Assembly: GCA_949825025.1 (NCBI GenBank)
Contig: OX463781.1
Coordinates: 38,837,950-38,901,949, forward strand
Length of the DNA stretch: 64,000 nt
Reading direction: 5' to 3'
Origin: Siphlonurus alternatus
Taxonomy: Eukaryota; Arthropoda; Insecta; Ephemeroptera; Siphlonuridae
Positions 36,323-47,849 of the stretch are shown here, one piece after another. Every line of letters starts with the position of its first letter. Positions within the stretch are counted from its first letter, which is position 1. Both the position numbers and the translations under genes were made by a program. The notes under the pieces were generated by a model. It did not search any database. It had not been told where the DNA came from and saw nothing but the letters and a program-made list of their open reading frames with translations.

Positions 36323-36700
36323 ATCCTATTTTGCAAGGAAAAAATGTAGAAAAAAAAAACTAGATTAAGCATTCTTTCCTCTTATTGAGCATAAAATGTT
36401 GAAAATAAAAAATATTGGGGGACATTCACGAAGCACTTTAACCCCCACTTTAGCCTCGATTTTTATCCTTGGTGCTAAACCAAAAGCTAAACATGGTTAG
36501 TCTCTATGGTAGTCCCTGGTTTAGCACCAGGGATAAAAATCAAGGCTAAAGTGAAGGTTAAAGTACTTCGTGAGTTCGTGAATGTCCCCCATGTCTCACT
36601 TTGAGCGAGGAACAAATAATTAAGATTTATTTTTGATGCAAAAAGACGTAATAATTAGACATGTAACGGATAATTTGTAGATGTAATTTTTTAATTAGGG
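36323..36700 (+). mobile_element. Family G dispersed repeat, interrupted by a miniature element
   Basis: The left part (ATCCTATTTTGCAAGG...TTGAGCATAAAATGTTG) and the right part (GTCTCACTTTGAGCGAGGAAC...TTTTTTAATTAGGG) rejoin to match the family G copies at 33094 and 891-1110. The break is at 36417-36590. Confidence 0.7.
36417..36590. mobile_element. GGGGGACATTCACGAAG miniature element, 174 bp
   Basis: The ends GGGGGACATTCACGAAGCAC and complement are near-perfect. The arms (CTTTAGCCTCGATTTTTATCC; GGTGCTAAACC) are mirrored on the right. The flanks are ATT (left) and AT (right) compared with ATATTGTCTC at the unoccupied site of the 891-1110 copy, consistent with an ATT target duplication. Confidence 0.84.
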
Positions 36701-37440
36701 TGTATATCGATATCATCGGGTAAAAAGTAAAAAGTAGGATATCCAAATTCTAAGGAATATGATTGGTTTCCAATTAATAAAACAGAGTGCTACATATTGT
36801 TTTGAAAGTCTTAAGTGAGGTATAATCAAGTAAAGTAAAATAAATAAATATATGAATGTATAGTAAATAGTAATAAATAAATGTATAATAATAATTGTGG
36901 TTGGATATTAAATAATGTCTAATAAAATATATCTTCATAAAACAATAAAATTATTTCATGTTTTGTATGAAATCAATGCAACAATAAAATTTGAACGTTA
37001 CTTAACAAACCACACTGACAAAATTATGCAGTTTAGCAAATGAAATAATATCATTACTTTCATATAATTTTTATAATATAATACTTCTGTATATTAAAAT
37101 AATGTAAATAATATAATTTTTTGATGTTGAATCTAATAAATTTCATGACGCTAATAATTCAAGTATTGTATTATTTTGTTTGTTGACTCCAATACAGTAT
37201 ATAATAATATATTACAGTATTTCCATTAAATTTGGATACATGATGTACCCAATGTATCGCTTACTGCAGTATTGTATTATTTATTTTAAGGGCGGAATTA
37301 CATCAAAGGCACCGGGTAACACAGAATTTAAAAAAGGACTCACTACTTATACTTATTATTATTTCATACATTTTTTTTGTCAAAAAATACAAATAATAAT
37401 AGGGTTCTTCTAATTAAAACTAACACTACTAAGTTTATAT
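36701..37440. other. AT-rich sequence with no recognised feature
   Basis: AT-rich DNA with a (TAA)n-like patch near 36840-36890. No gene or shared repeat. Confidence 0.4.
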
Positions 37441-37782
37441 ATCGAGCCGTAATTCCGAAACCCTAACGATGTGTTGGGTTCATCTGATACGATATCAGCC
37501 ATGACTATTATATTCATTACTATACCAGGATTTACTTGTGATTGAGGGAAACGTGAAAACCTTAGCCAAAATGGAAGCTACAGCTTTTTTCATTGGACCG
37601 GAAATGCAATAGGTCTAAAGCAAGGGAAATCACCAATGGAAAATAAAATTTACCCCTTTAGATGGGAGGGTTGAATTTTGTTAAAAAATTTTACCCACCC
37701 AACTAATAACCACAGTAACCACGCTCAGAATAGTTTGACTTCGATGATCTGACGAGAACCAGTCTTACGCATCATGCAGTAC
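37441..37782 (-). mobile_element. 5S-type SINE, old copy, minus strand
   Basis: The order of blocks on the minus strand is as in the 58903-59248 copy. There is a degenerate 5S-like head (GTTCTCGTCAGATCATCGAAG, about 37735-37755; TTAGTTGGGTGGG), then the body with CCGGTCCAATG, and GTTTTCACGTTTCCCTCAATC. It is heavily mutated and has small insertions. Confidence 0.7.
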
Positions 37783-38354
37783 TGAAAATCTTCTGACTAG
37801 TACAGTATTTATTTTTATTTCAAATAATTGCTAACTAAAAAATACCAATCACATTTTGGTCCCTTGATATTTAAGGTGCAAGGAAGGGAGAATTTTTTAA
37901 ACTGCGGGTCTCTTGTGGTAGCGCTTGTAAGAACATCAAATTGTGACTATAGTACCATACAACAGGGATAAGTTAAGAAACAAAATTGCTCATTATTTTA
38001 CTGCAAGGATACATTGCTTGTTGACTGTAAATTGATGAATTGCCAATTTTTTTTTCGTATTTTTCACCTTTTTTTTTTTTTTTTTCATTCTTTAACAAGG
38101 TTCTAAAACTCGCTTTGCGCTTGGTACTTTATATTAAAAATAAAGTTACGCATCATGATTAGAAAATATCGATGAAAAAAAAAATTTAGAAGAAATAAAA
38201 TATATTATTATTTTTTTTAATGCGATAGAATTTTGCATTCAATTTTTCATGTACTAGAAAATTACTTATCCATACAAATAAATGGAATTGAAGTTTTCTT
38301 GCTTATTTTTATTTTACAAGGAAAAATTGAATGCAATATTTATTTTTTTTTATT

Positions 38355-38657
38355 TCAGCTTATAACATAAATTATATTAAATAATATTATGTTATGAAAA
38401 ACCTGTATTGAATTTTTGTATTGCATACTTGGAAAGGATTTTTTTTTTATATTTTTTAACTTAAATTCCTCAAAATCACGCTGTGATGTTATTGTCATGC
38501 AAATATTTAACATGCAAGTACAGGAAATGACGGACTTTAAAGCATCTGTCATCTCGATTTTGAGGATTTTTAAAGTTTTCAAAAAAATCTGAAAAAATTG
38601 ACAATACATAATATTAACTTGAGATGTTTTATCCAAACATGTATTAAAATTTTTCAA
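38355..38657. mobile_element. Family F foldback, diverged copy
   Basis: TCCTCAAAATCACGCTGTGATG, ATTGTCATGCAAATATTTAAC and GGACTTTAAAGCATCTGTCATCTC, CGATTTTGAGGA match the F arms and centre. AAAAAATTGACAATAC and TCAAGCAGGTTA lie at the right. The open minus-strand frame here is not a gene. Confidence 0.5.
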
Positions 38658-38699
38658 GCAGGTTATTTGTTATTAATATTATGAACTATCTTGAAAGTT

Positions 38700-39400
38700 A
38701 AAAATATTTTCAATATCTAGCAGACTAAAGTTTGACGTGAAGTACTTAGTTCACACAGTAGCTGATTATATGCCATTGCAAAACCTCTTCCAAGCAAATC
38801 TCCTTGTTTCCGATGTAATCTCTTTAGCTAACACTCCAACCAAAGTGAAGTTAGAAATCACTTATTAGAAGTTGTAAAACCAAGAGATAAAACCTGGCTT
38901 GATCACTTCATTGTGAACTATAAGTATCCAGGGCAAACAGTTCTAGGACGGGGACTGATTGTATTAACCATAATCTTTAATATACTGTGGCTTGAAGGAC
39001 TTTTTAATATAATTTATTTTAAAGAAATATTAATAATTATTATTCTACATTTTTTTCCATTTTTTTATTGGTCAGATTACACAAGGTTATAACATACAAC
39101 CTTATTGGTTGATACAAATTACATAAAAGATTTTTTTTTCAAGAACTAATTTTATCATAAAATTATACTACACTGATAAATAATTTCATTTAACAATTTC
39201 ATTTAAAACATACCATTTATTGTATTATTATAGTAGAGTGTACACAAATTGTTTCAAATACACAAATACAAAAAAAAAAAAAAAAAAAAAATTTTAATTT
39301 AATTTTTGATATTCAAATAATTCTTATTAACCTTTTACTGAAGAATTTTCTATAAGCTAAAAAAGCACATATTGATTTAAAAACCTAAAATATAATTTTC

Positions 39401-39443
<43 letters not shown>

Positions 39444-39600
39444 AACCAGAGTACAATTCTTAACTTATAATTGAAGAATATAGTTTTACTGTAAATTATT
39501 AAGAATTATAAGTAATTAGGTATTTTTTTATAACTTATTTTATAGAAATACTAAACAATTGGAGAATATGTAAATCAAAGTAGGCAATATAGTAGCAATT
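38700..39600. other. Unique sequence, no gene recognised
   Basis: AT-rich to mixed sequence including an A run (39270-39290) and a (TA)n run at about 39403-39440. The segment 38740-38960 is of more normal complexity but unrecognised. Confidence 0.4.
39403..39440. repeat. (TA)n microsatellite
   Basis: A TA run of about 38 bases. Confidence 0.93.
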
Positions 39601-39820
39601 CACGAGGAGACACACTTGAAGTACGGTCCAGTTGACACTCCAATGTTTGTGAATGCAAAGCAGCTAAACATTGGTCCAAGAAGACTCTGGCAAGGAAATT
39701 TCATCATGTGCACCAAGTGTCGTTGTTACAAGGCGGCGGTTACTATGCATTACATGACGTGAGATCCAATTCTACTGCTTCAAGTTGGGAATGTGGCTGG
39801 CAATCTGTCGCGACTCGTCT

Positions 39821-40103
<283 letters not shown>

Positions 40104-40492
40104 GTCTTTCGCTTGCTGGACATGGTAGAGCCGGGCAATAAATAGCAGCTCCAGCAGCGGGGGGACAGCAGAGATGGGGGCTGGGAAGGGGGGTGGGGAG
40201 CGATTCTGTACAACGACCACTAGCGGCTCTGCAGAAGCTCTAGGAAAACATATTGCCTCTTCTTTTGCTACCACCAAGTCTTTTAAAATGAAAAGTATAC
40301 AAAGTGAAATTTAAAAACAAAAATTAAGTCTGTACAATATCATATTTCTTTAATATAAAGCTTTTTTTTATAATTGATTGTTAATTGTTATTACTGTAGT
40401 TCAAAATATTAAATTATTGTTAAAAAAATAACACATTTATATTGTAAGCAGTTTGACTTTTTTTATATCAGACCTTTAGAATTGAGTAGTTT

Positions 40493-40856
40493 TACTAATT
40501 ACTCACTACGTTAAGTTTGAAATCCTTAACCATTTGAAACCTATTAACATTAGAATTTCATGGTCTCTTCCGAAATGGGGGCAGTCACGGCATTGCAATC
40601 AATACCGACATTTACCTGTGACTGAGGGAAATGTGGAAACTTCAGTCAGGACGGACGCTACAGCTTTTGTCAATGAACCGGAAATGCAATGGTTCAAAAC
40701 CAGGAGAACCACATGGTGGAAAAGCGCAACAGCACCCCTGAGTAAGAAACGTTTTTTTTTATTAAAATGATCACCTATTCAACTACAAACCACATGCTCG
40801 GCGTTTCTTAACTTCGGTGATCTAACTAGACTTGGTCAAACTCACTGCGCCACACT
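40493..40856 (-). mobile_element. 5S-type SINE, minus strand
   Basis: On the minus strand the head has GTGTGGCGCAGTGAGTTTGAC, then a 5S rRNA-like part (AGATCACCGAAGTTAAGAAAC, GCCGAGC, GGTTTGTAGTTGAATAGGTGA), then the body with TGCGCTTTTCCACCATGTGG and CATTTCCGGTTCATTGACAA. The central domain (CCTGACTGAAGTTTCCACATT, TCCCTCAGTCACAGGTAAATG) follows. The tail is AGTGAGTAATTAGTA-like. A 78-codon frame across it is incidental. Confidence 0.85.
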
Positions 40857-40899
40857 TTCTTATACTGTTTGACTTATATAAAAAACAAGAGCTGGGAAA

Positions 40900-42180
40900 G
40901 CAATTTATAGTTTCAAAATAACATTTAATTGGTAAACGTTATACATTGAAATGTTTTCCTTGGCTGCTTACAATTATAATATGTATTCACACGTTTGCAA
41001 GCTGTGTTGCCTTTGTATACACCAACCGTTTGTCGAGACTCGTGGCCACATGAGCCAATAAGTCAGCCCCCCCCCCTCCAGTTTGTTTGGCCGCAAACCA
41101 ATTCATGGAGAGTGTTAGTGTCGATTTTATGGGCTAGCAAACTTTATATAAATGACCTGCCAAGCGAGTCATTTGAAAATCTATCCCCTTATTGTTACCA
41201 AATATTATTTTTATCTATATATACCTCTCTTTTAATTTATTTTTTATATGTTTATATGAATTTTTTTATATATTAATTTATTTTTCCTCTATAATACATA
41301 TTTTTTTTACAAAATATGTCTATATATTGTAAAATATTGCGTAGCTATTATGTTAAAAAGATATAATGTATATATTTGTATGTATATTTACTGTTTATAT
41401 TATAGCTTTTGTTTAATGTTTTCATTGTAATACTTTATTTTATAGAAGGAATTTTTATGTATATTTTTTTAATCATAACAATATCCATTTAATGCAAAGA
41501 TATTTACTGCTATGTTTTCATTTTTAACACAAACATTTTTATTGTTCAAAATACTGACACGAGCATTTCAAAAGATTTTTTTTTTTACGAAAATTATTAA
41601 TTTTCACACTGTTTCTTTTAATATTGGAATTGATTTTATTTACTTTATTGTTGTTTATAACACATTGTCTTTTATTGAAAAAGTCAGAACTTTTTGCCAG
41701 GATCTAAATATGTTGAAATTTTTGCTTATTATTATTATTATTTTTATTTTTTTTTTTCAATTTTAATATAAATATGCTTTCTAGGCAATAATGCATTTTT
41801 TTTCCGAAGTATTTTATTTATTTCTAAAATGTTGAAGAAGATGTTAATCACAGTTAAAGTTTATGCGTTATTGTTTTATTAATTATTTTCTATCAAAACA
41901 TAAATATTATACTGTAAATGTGTGCCAAAAAGAACTAGACCCTTGCATGTGGAATCATACTCAATATACTCATGGCTATAACAGTCATATCTTAATATTT
42001 TTAGTATAGTACAAGCCTCTAAAATATTTTTTTTAACGTAAATCTAATTTTTGTTTCATCACTTAGAAATTATATATTTATAAATGTAAGTACTCTTCAC
42101 CCTGTTAAGTAAGATTGCTCCTTGTATTTTAATTGTGATGATTTAATTTTTTCATCTTAATATACAGGCAATCACAATAA
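40900..42180. other. AT-rich sequence, no gene recognised
   Basis: AT-rich DNA with a short C run near 41068-41076. A plus-strand frame (40995-41276) contains LYINDLP, which by chance resembles a reverse-transcriptase motif, but nothing around it supports a LINE. Confidence 0.4.
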
Positions 42181-42185
42181 TATGG

Positions 42186-42383
42186 AATGACCAACCAGCA
42201 TGAATTTTTTATTGCAGAAATGAACAGAGAGTGCCAAATTATGATACTCTGATATTTTTTTAAAAAAAATCCAAGAAAATTATCGTTTTGGGACTCAAAA
42301 AAATCTGAAAATATACATAGTAACATAATTTGGTACCCTTCTATTCATTTCTGCAATAAAAATTGTCATGCAAGTTGTCCATT
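42186..42383. mobile_element. Family A foldback, centre-deleted copy
   Basis: The left end (ACCAACCAGCATGAA, GTGCCAAATTATGATACTCTG) and right end (AACATAATTTGGTACCC, TCATGCAAGTTGTCCAT) match family A. The GC-rich centre is missing and the arms nearly meet at GAAAATTATCGTTTTGGGAC. Confidence 0.75.
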
Positions 42384-43345
42384 GTTAATAAGTACTACTA
42401 CTTGTAAAAAAGAAAAATTTGCTTGCATTGTTATTTAATACACAATGAAGATCGCAAAAATTCATTAATTACATTATTTTATATTAATTAGTCTTTAAAA
42501 TTCTAATAAAAATACAAATTAATGTTAGCAAAACTTAAACAATTTTATTATTGTATCAGTTATTTCCATAATTAAATGCACCTAAACAAAAGTGCATATT
42601 TGTTTTGATATGTTTTTCAACCTGTGTCCATTTACATCACAAGATATTCCCATGAAGCCAGAAGGCAATTTTCCATCCTCAAAATGCAATATTCAAATGT
42701 TTTTTTCTTCCTCTAGTTTTACTGACCTTTTTTTTATCTCCAAATAATAAAAATCAAATACTTCCGAAACTTGTACATATAACTTTTTGTGAAGGAAAAA
42801 AGACAAAATTGCAGTAGATTCTAGTTAAATGGAAATTCCTAACAAATTTTATCAAAGAAAGAAGAGTTCTTATTCTTCTTTATTTATAAATGATAAAACT
42901 ATAAAAGAAATCTACACTGCATTCGAGTGCAACGTCAGAATATTGCTTTTAATGTCAACTTGAGAAAGATTCTATATTCCTTCGGTACAAAAGAATTTTT
43001 GCAGTCAAATAGCATAGAGGATCTAGTTAATACGGGAAAAATTTGCAGCTTTTTGTATAACCTCGACAGTATAATATAGAACTCGTATCGTAGCAATAAT
43101 GCCACCTGAACTTAATATATGATATATGATCTATCAAAAGGAAGGATATCAAACTAATGCATTTAAGATTGTTATATTATATTATGACAATAGCGGAAAA
43201 ATTATAATACACATGATATTTATACTGATTAAGATACTCCTTAAAAATGCAAATTAATTGTTCATATCAATAAAATACATTATATATAAATTGAATGTGT
43301 AAAATAGGGAGCAAAATGTAAAAATTGCAAGTTCTTTTTTGTCCG
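42384..43345. other. AT-rich sequence with no recognised feature
   Basis: No coding frame or shared repeat identified. Confidence 0.4.
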
Positions 43346-43349
43346 TAAT

Positions 43350-43669
43350 AAAGTATCGACCTCACTAAATTTTATTGCAAAAATGGATAGAGAGTTCAAA
43401 GTTATACCACTCTGATTTTTTTTCACATTTTTTAGAACCCGGAAAATATTGCTAAAAAGTTTTGCCGAGGTCGGATTTGAACTCACGACCCTTTTTAGGT
43501 CCTATCCTTTTATTAAGAGAAGCGTCCAGAGGCGGCACTTTCTCTGTAATTTCAATAAATTTTTAAAGATAGTTCCCGGACTCTAAAAAATGTGTAAAAA
43601 ATCAAAGTGGCATAACTGTGCACATTCTATTTACTTTTGCAATAAAAATGTTTGTGGTCGATACTCCAT
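43350..43669. mobile_element. Family B foldback with tRNA-like T-arm string
   Basis: The ends are AAAGTATCGACCTCACTAAA and GTGGTCGATACTCCAT. The left inner part, read on the minus strand, contains GGGTCGTGAGTTCAAATCCG ending ACC. This is a stem-loop like a tRNA T arm with a B-box-like GAGTTCAAATC. The same inner segment, without the clear T arm, is in the 46558-46875 copy next to GGTCCTAT.CTTTTATTAA. Confidence 0.75.
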
Positions 43670-44300
43670 TACAGTATGTGATTATTATGTGTTCTTGTTA
43701 ATAGCAGATTAAACTTGACATTATCTAGTGAATGCTCTAAAAAACACTCCACATATTACACACTGATGAATGTGCATTATTAATTTTGAACTATATTTTT
43801 TTCTTGGACTCTGCAGTTTCATAAAATCAATTAAATATAAGGCTAAATTTTACAATATCCAAAATGTAGATATTCCCTTACATTTTAATTTAAATTAAAG
43901 AATTTGATCTTTTTAAATACCATTATAAATATTAAACTACATATTATTATAATAACAATATAATAATAAATGTCATACACATAATTATATCAAGAATGTT
44001 ATTATTATATTATACAAAATGACATAGTAATATAGAATATACTTTACTTTTGTTTACAATAAATATTAATGAAATGCATGCATGGTTTATATTGCAAATT
44101 GTTGTCAGAATACTTTCTGTAGGACGACTGCCAGCGCTCAGCTGTTCACCCCCCCCCCCCCCCAATGTCCAGGAAGCTAATCTTGCTGTCACCACAGTGT
44201 CAACCGAGTCTCTCCATATTGCATTCCTCCCTCCATTCCACCAACTAACTGGACAATACACACTACAGAACATGTCGCAATGAAATAAAGCATGTTATAC
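43670..44300. other. AT-rich sequence with a poly-C run
   Basis: Mostly AT-rich. A GC-richer part lies at 44090-44290 and contains 15 consecutive C (44149-44163). No gene recognised. Confidence 0.4.
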
Positions 44301-44310
44301 TGCACTCTAT

Positions 44311-44516
44311 GTACACCTCTGGACAGCACGAACTTTACTCCTGCTGTTTGTAGGCGTTACCACGCAGTCTATGAGGCATGGTAAACCAATTATTTTGATA
44401 TTGATACACTGGGTGCCCTTCCAGAATCTCCCAGAATTGTAAATCTGTGTACCTCTATTGTAAGTATGCTCTAGCAAGTAGGGCAGGAGTAAAGTTTGTG
44501 GTATCCAGAGATGTAC
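44311..44516. mobile_element. Inverted-repeat element with GTACACCTCTGGA ends, 206 bp
   Basis: The left end (GTACACCTCTGGACAGCACG, then AACTTTACTCCTGC) mirrors the right end (GCAGGAGTAAAGTTTGTGGT, then ATCCAGAGATGTAC) over about 36 bases. The middle is unique. Confidence 0.78.
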
Positions 44517-44602
44517 ACTCTATTCAAAAGTAAATGTCCTATCTGGCTATGTTTATACATTAGCCGGGTCGGATATTTTTATTTGAATGAAGTGTACACC
44601 CC
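44513..44602. mobile_element. Second small palindrome with GTACACT ends
   Basis: GTACACTCTATTCAAAAGTA faces ATTTTTATTTGAATGAAGTG-TAC, with ATGTCC and GGATAT inside. It shares the GTAC end with the neighbouring 206-bp element, so the two may be one composite or a tandem pair. Confidence 0.62.
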
Positions 44603-44609
44603 TAGACGA

Positions 44610-45280
44610 TATGCAATTTACCCTGACATATAATTTGCTAGAGCTACAGAGTTAAAGAGATGCAAATTTTGTAGAGAATAGTACTCAGTCTAAATCTAAG
44701 CCATCTCAAAATCAATTTAATTCACTGTGCCTCTACATATTGTGTTGCAATACCCCGAGCCGGGGTAAAGTTCGTTCTGTGTTGTGTCTGTAGAAAAAAA
44801 TTAAGAAAACATAAATTGAAACAAACTTGAAATCTAAGAATAAAATTTTATTTTCTGTAAAACAAGGTGTCCAAAATATTCCTTAGGGTGTTTTCTTTTC
44901 ACTCAGGGTACACCCCTACAAATATGTGTATAAATCTCATTAACACTTTAAAGCTTTTGATTTTTTTTTTAATTTAGGAATCAATTAATAGTTCTCTAAT
45001 ATTTCCAATAATTTAACATTTAAACCATGCATCTGATTGGCCCTGTAATCTGTCTAAATGGATATTTGGTATACATAGGTCTAAAGGATGTATACCCAAG
45101 GTAAAATTATGTTATCTTCTGATGAATTTCCATGATCTCAAATTAATAAACTTTTTTTTTTCAGCTTTTTTTTTGTTTAACACTGATGTAAATTTGTTGT
45201 TTGTAAGTTTTAGAATTGAAAATAATTAACAATTAGTAACTTTTAGCATCTAGTAGTAAATTATTCTTACAACGTCTATA
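44610..45280. other. AT-rich sequence with no recognised feature
   Basis: No coding frame. CAGGGTACACCCCTA (near 44908) resembles the GTACACCCCTA end at 44600, so parts may belong to the same inverted-repeat family. Confidence 0.35.
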
Positions 45281-45284
45281 AATA

Positions 45285-45480
45285 ACAGGAATGCGGATGC
45301 GGATGCGGATGCAGATGCAAGATGTACAGGGAAAAATGAATGCATCCGGATGCGCATCCCAGATGCACGGGGAAAAATGAATGCATCCAGATGCGCATCC
45401 CAGATGCATGAAAAATAAATTTGCATCCGGATGCGCATCCACGGATGCACGAAAAATAAATTTGCATCCATTTAACACTT
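45285..45480. repeat. GCATCC minisatellite, array 1
   Basis: It opens with GCGGATGC hexamers (45293-45320). Units of about 41 bases follow, each with the self-complementary 12-mer GCATCCGGATGC, then GCATCC, then GATGCAC, then an A-rich spacer (marker starts 45342, 45383, 45423). Several short frames on both strands are repeat translations. Confidence 0.92.
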
Positions 45481-45614
45481 TTTTTTTCTCTTTCTTTATC
45501 AGGTTTTTTGTTAATGGCCTCTAAATAAATCTTTAACACGAGGCATTTTTTTAAAATTTATTTGCCACTTGTCGTTTAAAATTGCAAGAAACAAAGTGTA
45601 TTGTAAAAACCAAA

Positions 45615-45842
45615 GATCGGATGCGGATGCAGATGCAAGATGCACACGAATGCGCAAAAATGGGCTTGCATCCGCATCCGTGCATCCCAGATGCACGGGA
45701 AAAAATAATGCATCCGGATGCGCATCCCAGATGCATGGAAAATAAATTTGCATCCGGATGCGCATCCATGGATGCACGAAAAATTAATTTGCATCCGGAT
45801 GCTCATCTCGGATGCACGAAAAAAACGCGTGCATCCGGTCCC
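45615..45842. repeat. GCATCC minisatellite, array 2
   Basis: It has the same order as array 1: GGATGCGGATGCAGATGCAA first, then units with GCATCCGGATGCGCATCC and GATGCAC. The two arrays are direct repeats about 325 bases apart, with AT-rich DNA between. Array 2 ends GTGCATCCGGTCCCTG. Confidence 0.92.
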
Positions 45843-45849
45843 TGATAAA

Positions 45850-46550
45850 TAACTAATAATTATTGATTTGTTTAAAAAAATTATGAATATTTCAAATTTT
45901 GTCTAAAATTAAGTAACAGTAATTTTGTAATGTATATTATAACATATATTTATGAGGTTTATAGTTCGTAATTAAATCACAATTGCACGTGTATCTCCTG
46001 TCTTCACTTGCCAAACAAAAATCTGGTAGCCATTACGCCTGCGAATCTAAAAAACAGGCAACCTGTTTAACATTCTAGTACGCACGGTAGTCTAATTACA
46101 GGTAAGTAATTTCTGAAATTAATGTAGAGAAATGTAGGATTTAATTGATGGATTCTATTTTAATTAATAAAGCAACACAACACTTTTTGTTTACTTAAAA
46201 ATCAGACATACAATTATTAATAATTAACAAAGTGAAAATAATTTTACTGCATGTCTTTGGTAGAAAATAAGCATGTGGTTTTGATTAATATTTACATTCA
46301 GGTGGTTACATTTGAAAGACTTCATGTATCAAATTCGTGCTGAAATAAATTATTGTAACTCAATATTGAAGAAAGTATTTAATAATTGAAAATAATGACA
46401 AGTGAAAATATATATTTGAAATAATTCACTTTAAAATATTGTCGCTACCTCTGTTCTCGTCATATCACCAAAATTAAGAATCACTAAATGAAATACTTGT
46501 TATATGGGTGAGCGTTCAACAGAAATAAAAACTTCTATATTCTGCAGCGA
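45850..46550. other. AT-rich sequence with no recognised feature
   Basis: No coding frame or shared repeat identified. Confidence 0.4.
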
Positions 46551-46557
46551 ATTTACA

Positions 46558-46875
46558 ATGGAGTATTGACCTCAAAAAAATTATTTGTGGAAATGAAAAA
46601 AAGGTACAAAGTTATGCTACTCTGATTTTTTAGAGTCCGGAATCTATTTTTAAAAAAAAATATTGAAAGTACAGAGAGCGCCGCCTCTTGACGCCTCTTT
46701 TAATAAAAGTATAGGACCTAAAAGGGGCTTGATATCAATTCCGACCTCGCCAAAAAAATTTAGCAATACATCCTAGGCTTTTAAATTAAAAAAAAAAAAA
46801 AAAAAAAAAACAGAGTAGCATAACTTTGCATTCTTTATTCATTTCCACAGTAAAAATTTTTGAGGTCGATACTCC
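46558..46875. mobile_element. Family B foldback, subgroup with GACGCCTCTTTTAATAAAAG centre
   Basis: The ends ATGGAGTATTGACCTCAAAA and GAGGTCGATACTCC, and the inner arm TACAAAGTTATGCTACTCTG, match family B. The centre (GCGCCGCCTCTTGACGCCTC, GGACCTAAAAGGGGCTTGAT, TTCCGACCTCGCC) matches the 43350 copy in opposite orientation and replaces the GACGTCA centre of the 16201 and 54584 copies. Confidence 0.8.
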
Positions 46876-47102
46876 GATCCGATGTTAGTTCTCCTGTCTT
46901 GAATTTATTGCACTTGTGGTCGATTTACAAAATTAGCTGTCATCCTGACTGACGATTACACCTAAGACACAGGTAAATTATGGGACTAATTAGAGAGCCA
47001 ATTGCCACCCATCGCTTCATTGAATTCGCAATTTTAAATTTTCAGAAAGTTTATAGGTCACAGTACTTAATGATTCATGAAACGAGAAGAAATGCATAAC
47101 CT

Positions 47103-47436
47103 ACCATGAAAAATTTTTATTGCAAAAATGAATAGAGGGTACTAAATTATGGGACTCTGATTTTTTTCAGATTTTGTAGAGTCCTGGAACTACATTTTTA
47201 AATAATTATTGAAATTTTTTTCAGTTAAGTTGGCACCCCTGAATCCTTAATAAAAAGGATAGTGACTAGACGCCTATTGACGCCTCCAGGGGGCGTGGTT
47301 AAACTTTCAATAATTATTTAAAAATAGTAATGGTTTTCAAAATAATTCTGAAAAAAAAAATCATATTAGCATAATTTGGTACCCTCTATTCATTTCTTCA
47401 TTTCTGCAATAAAAAAAATTCATGCAGGTTGTCCAT
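47103..47436. mobile_element. Family A foldback
   Basis: The left terminus is worn (ACCATGAAAAATTTTTATTG) and the right terminus intact (TTCATGCAGGTTGTCCAT). The centre is TTGGCACCCCTGAATCC and GACGCCTCCAGGGGGCGTGG, as at 49194. Confidence 0.82.
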
Positions 47437-47640
47437 TGCAACTAGAAACCAGAAAGTAACATATTTTTTTTAACAATGAAAATGAATAATGGAAGAAAAT
47501 TATGTTTAATTTCATTGTTTTCAATGAATATTTGTATTTAACTTATATTTTAATAACAAAAAATCTTTAATCACTATAATGTTACATAGTTAATTATTTT
47601 GTTTTTTCTGAACTTTTTTAAAACAAGTAATATATCCGTA

Positions 47641-47849
47641 GTTGAAAAAATACGTCTTCAACTCATCCTTTACACGCGCGTTTAAACCTAATCTTTATAC
47701 CTAAAAAACACAACCCTCTTAGTTCCTCCTCGCTCAAATTTTAAATAAAATGAAGACAATATTTCAAGCATTTTATACTTAAGAAGAGGAGGCGAGAGGA
47801 GAGCTTAATAGAGAATAAATAAAATATAAAATTTATTTCAACTCGGGAT
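47641..47849 (-). mobile_element. Family G dispersed repeat, minus strand
   Basis: It is the reverse complement of the family G sequence, from TTTATTTCAACTCGGG on the right to GTTGAAAAAATACGTC on the left. AGAGGAGAGCTTAATAGAG corresponds to the AAGCTCTTCTCT block. Confidence 0.7.

Noticed and set aside
40995..41276. LYINDLP string resembling a reverse-transcriptase motif
   Set aside because: The surrounding residues do not match the family, no other reverse-transcriptase motif is nearby, and the frame quickly becomes AT-driven low complexity.
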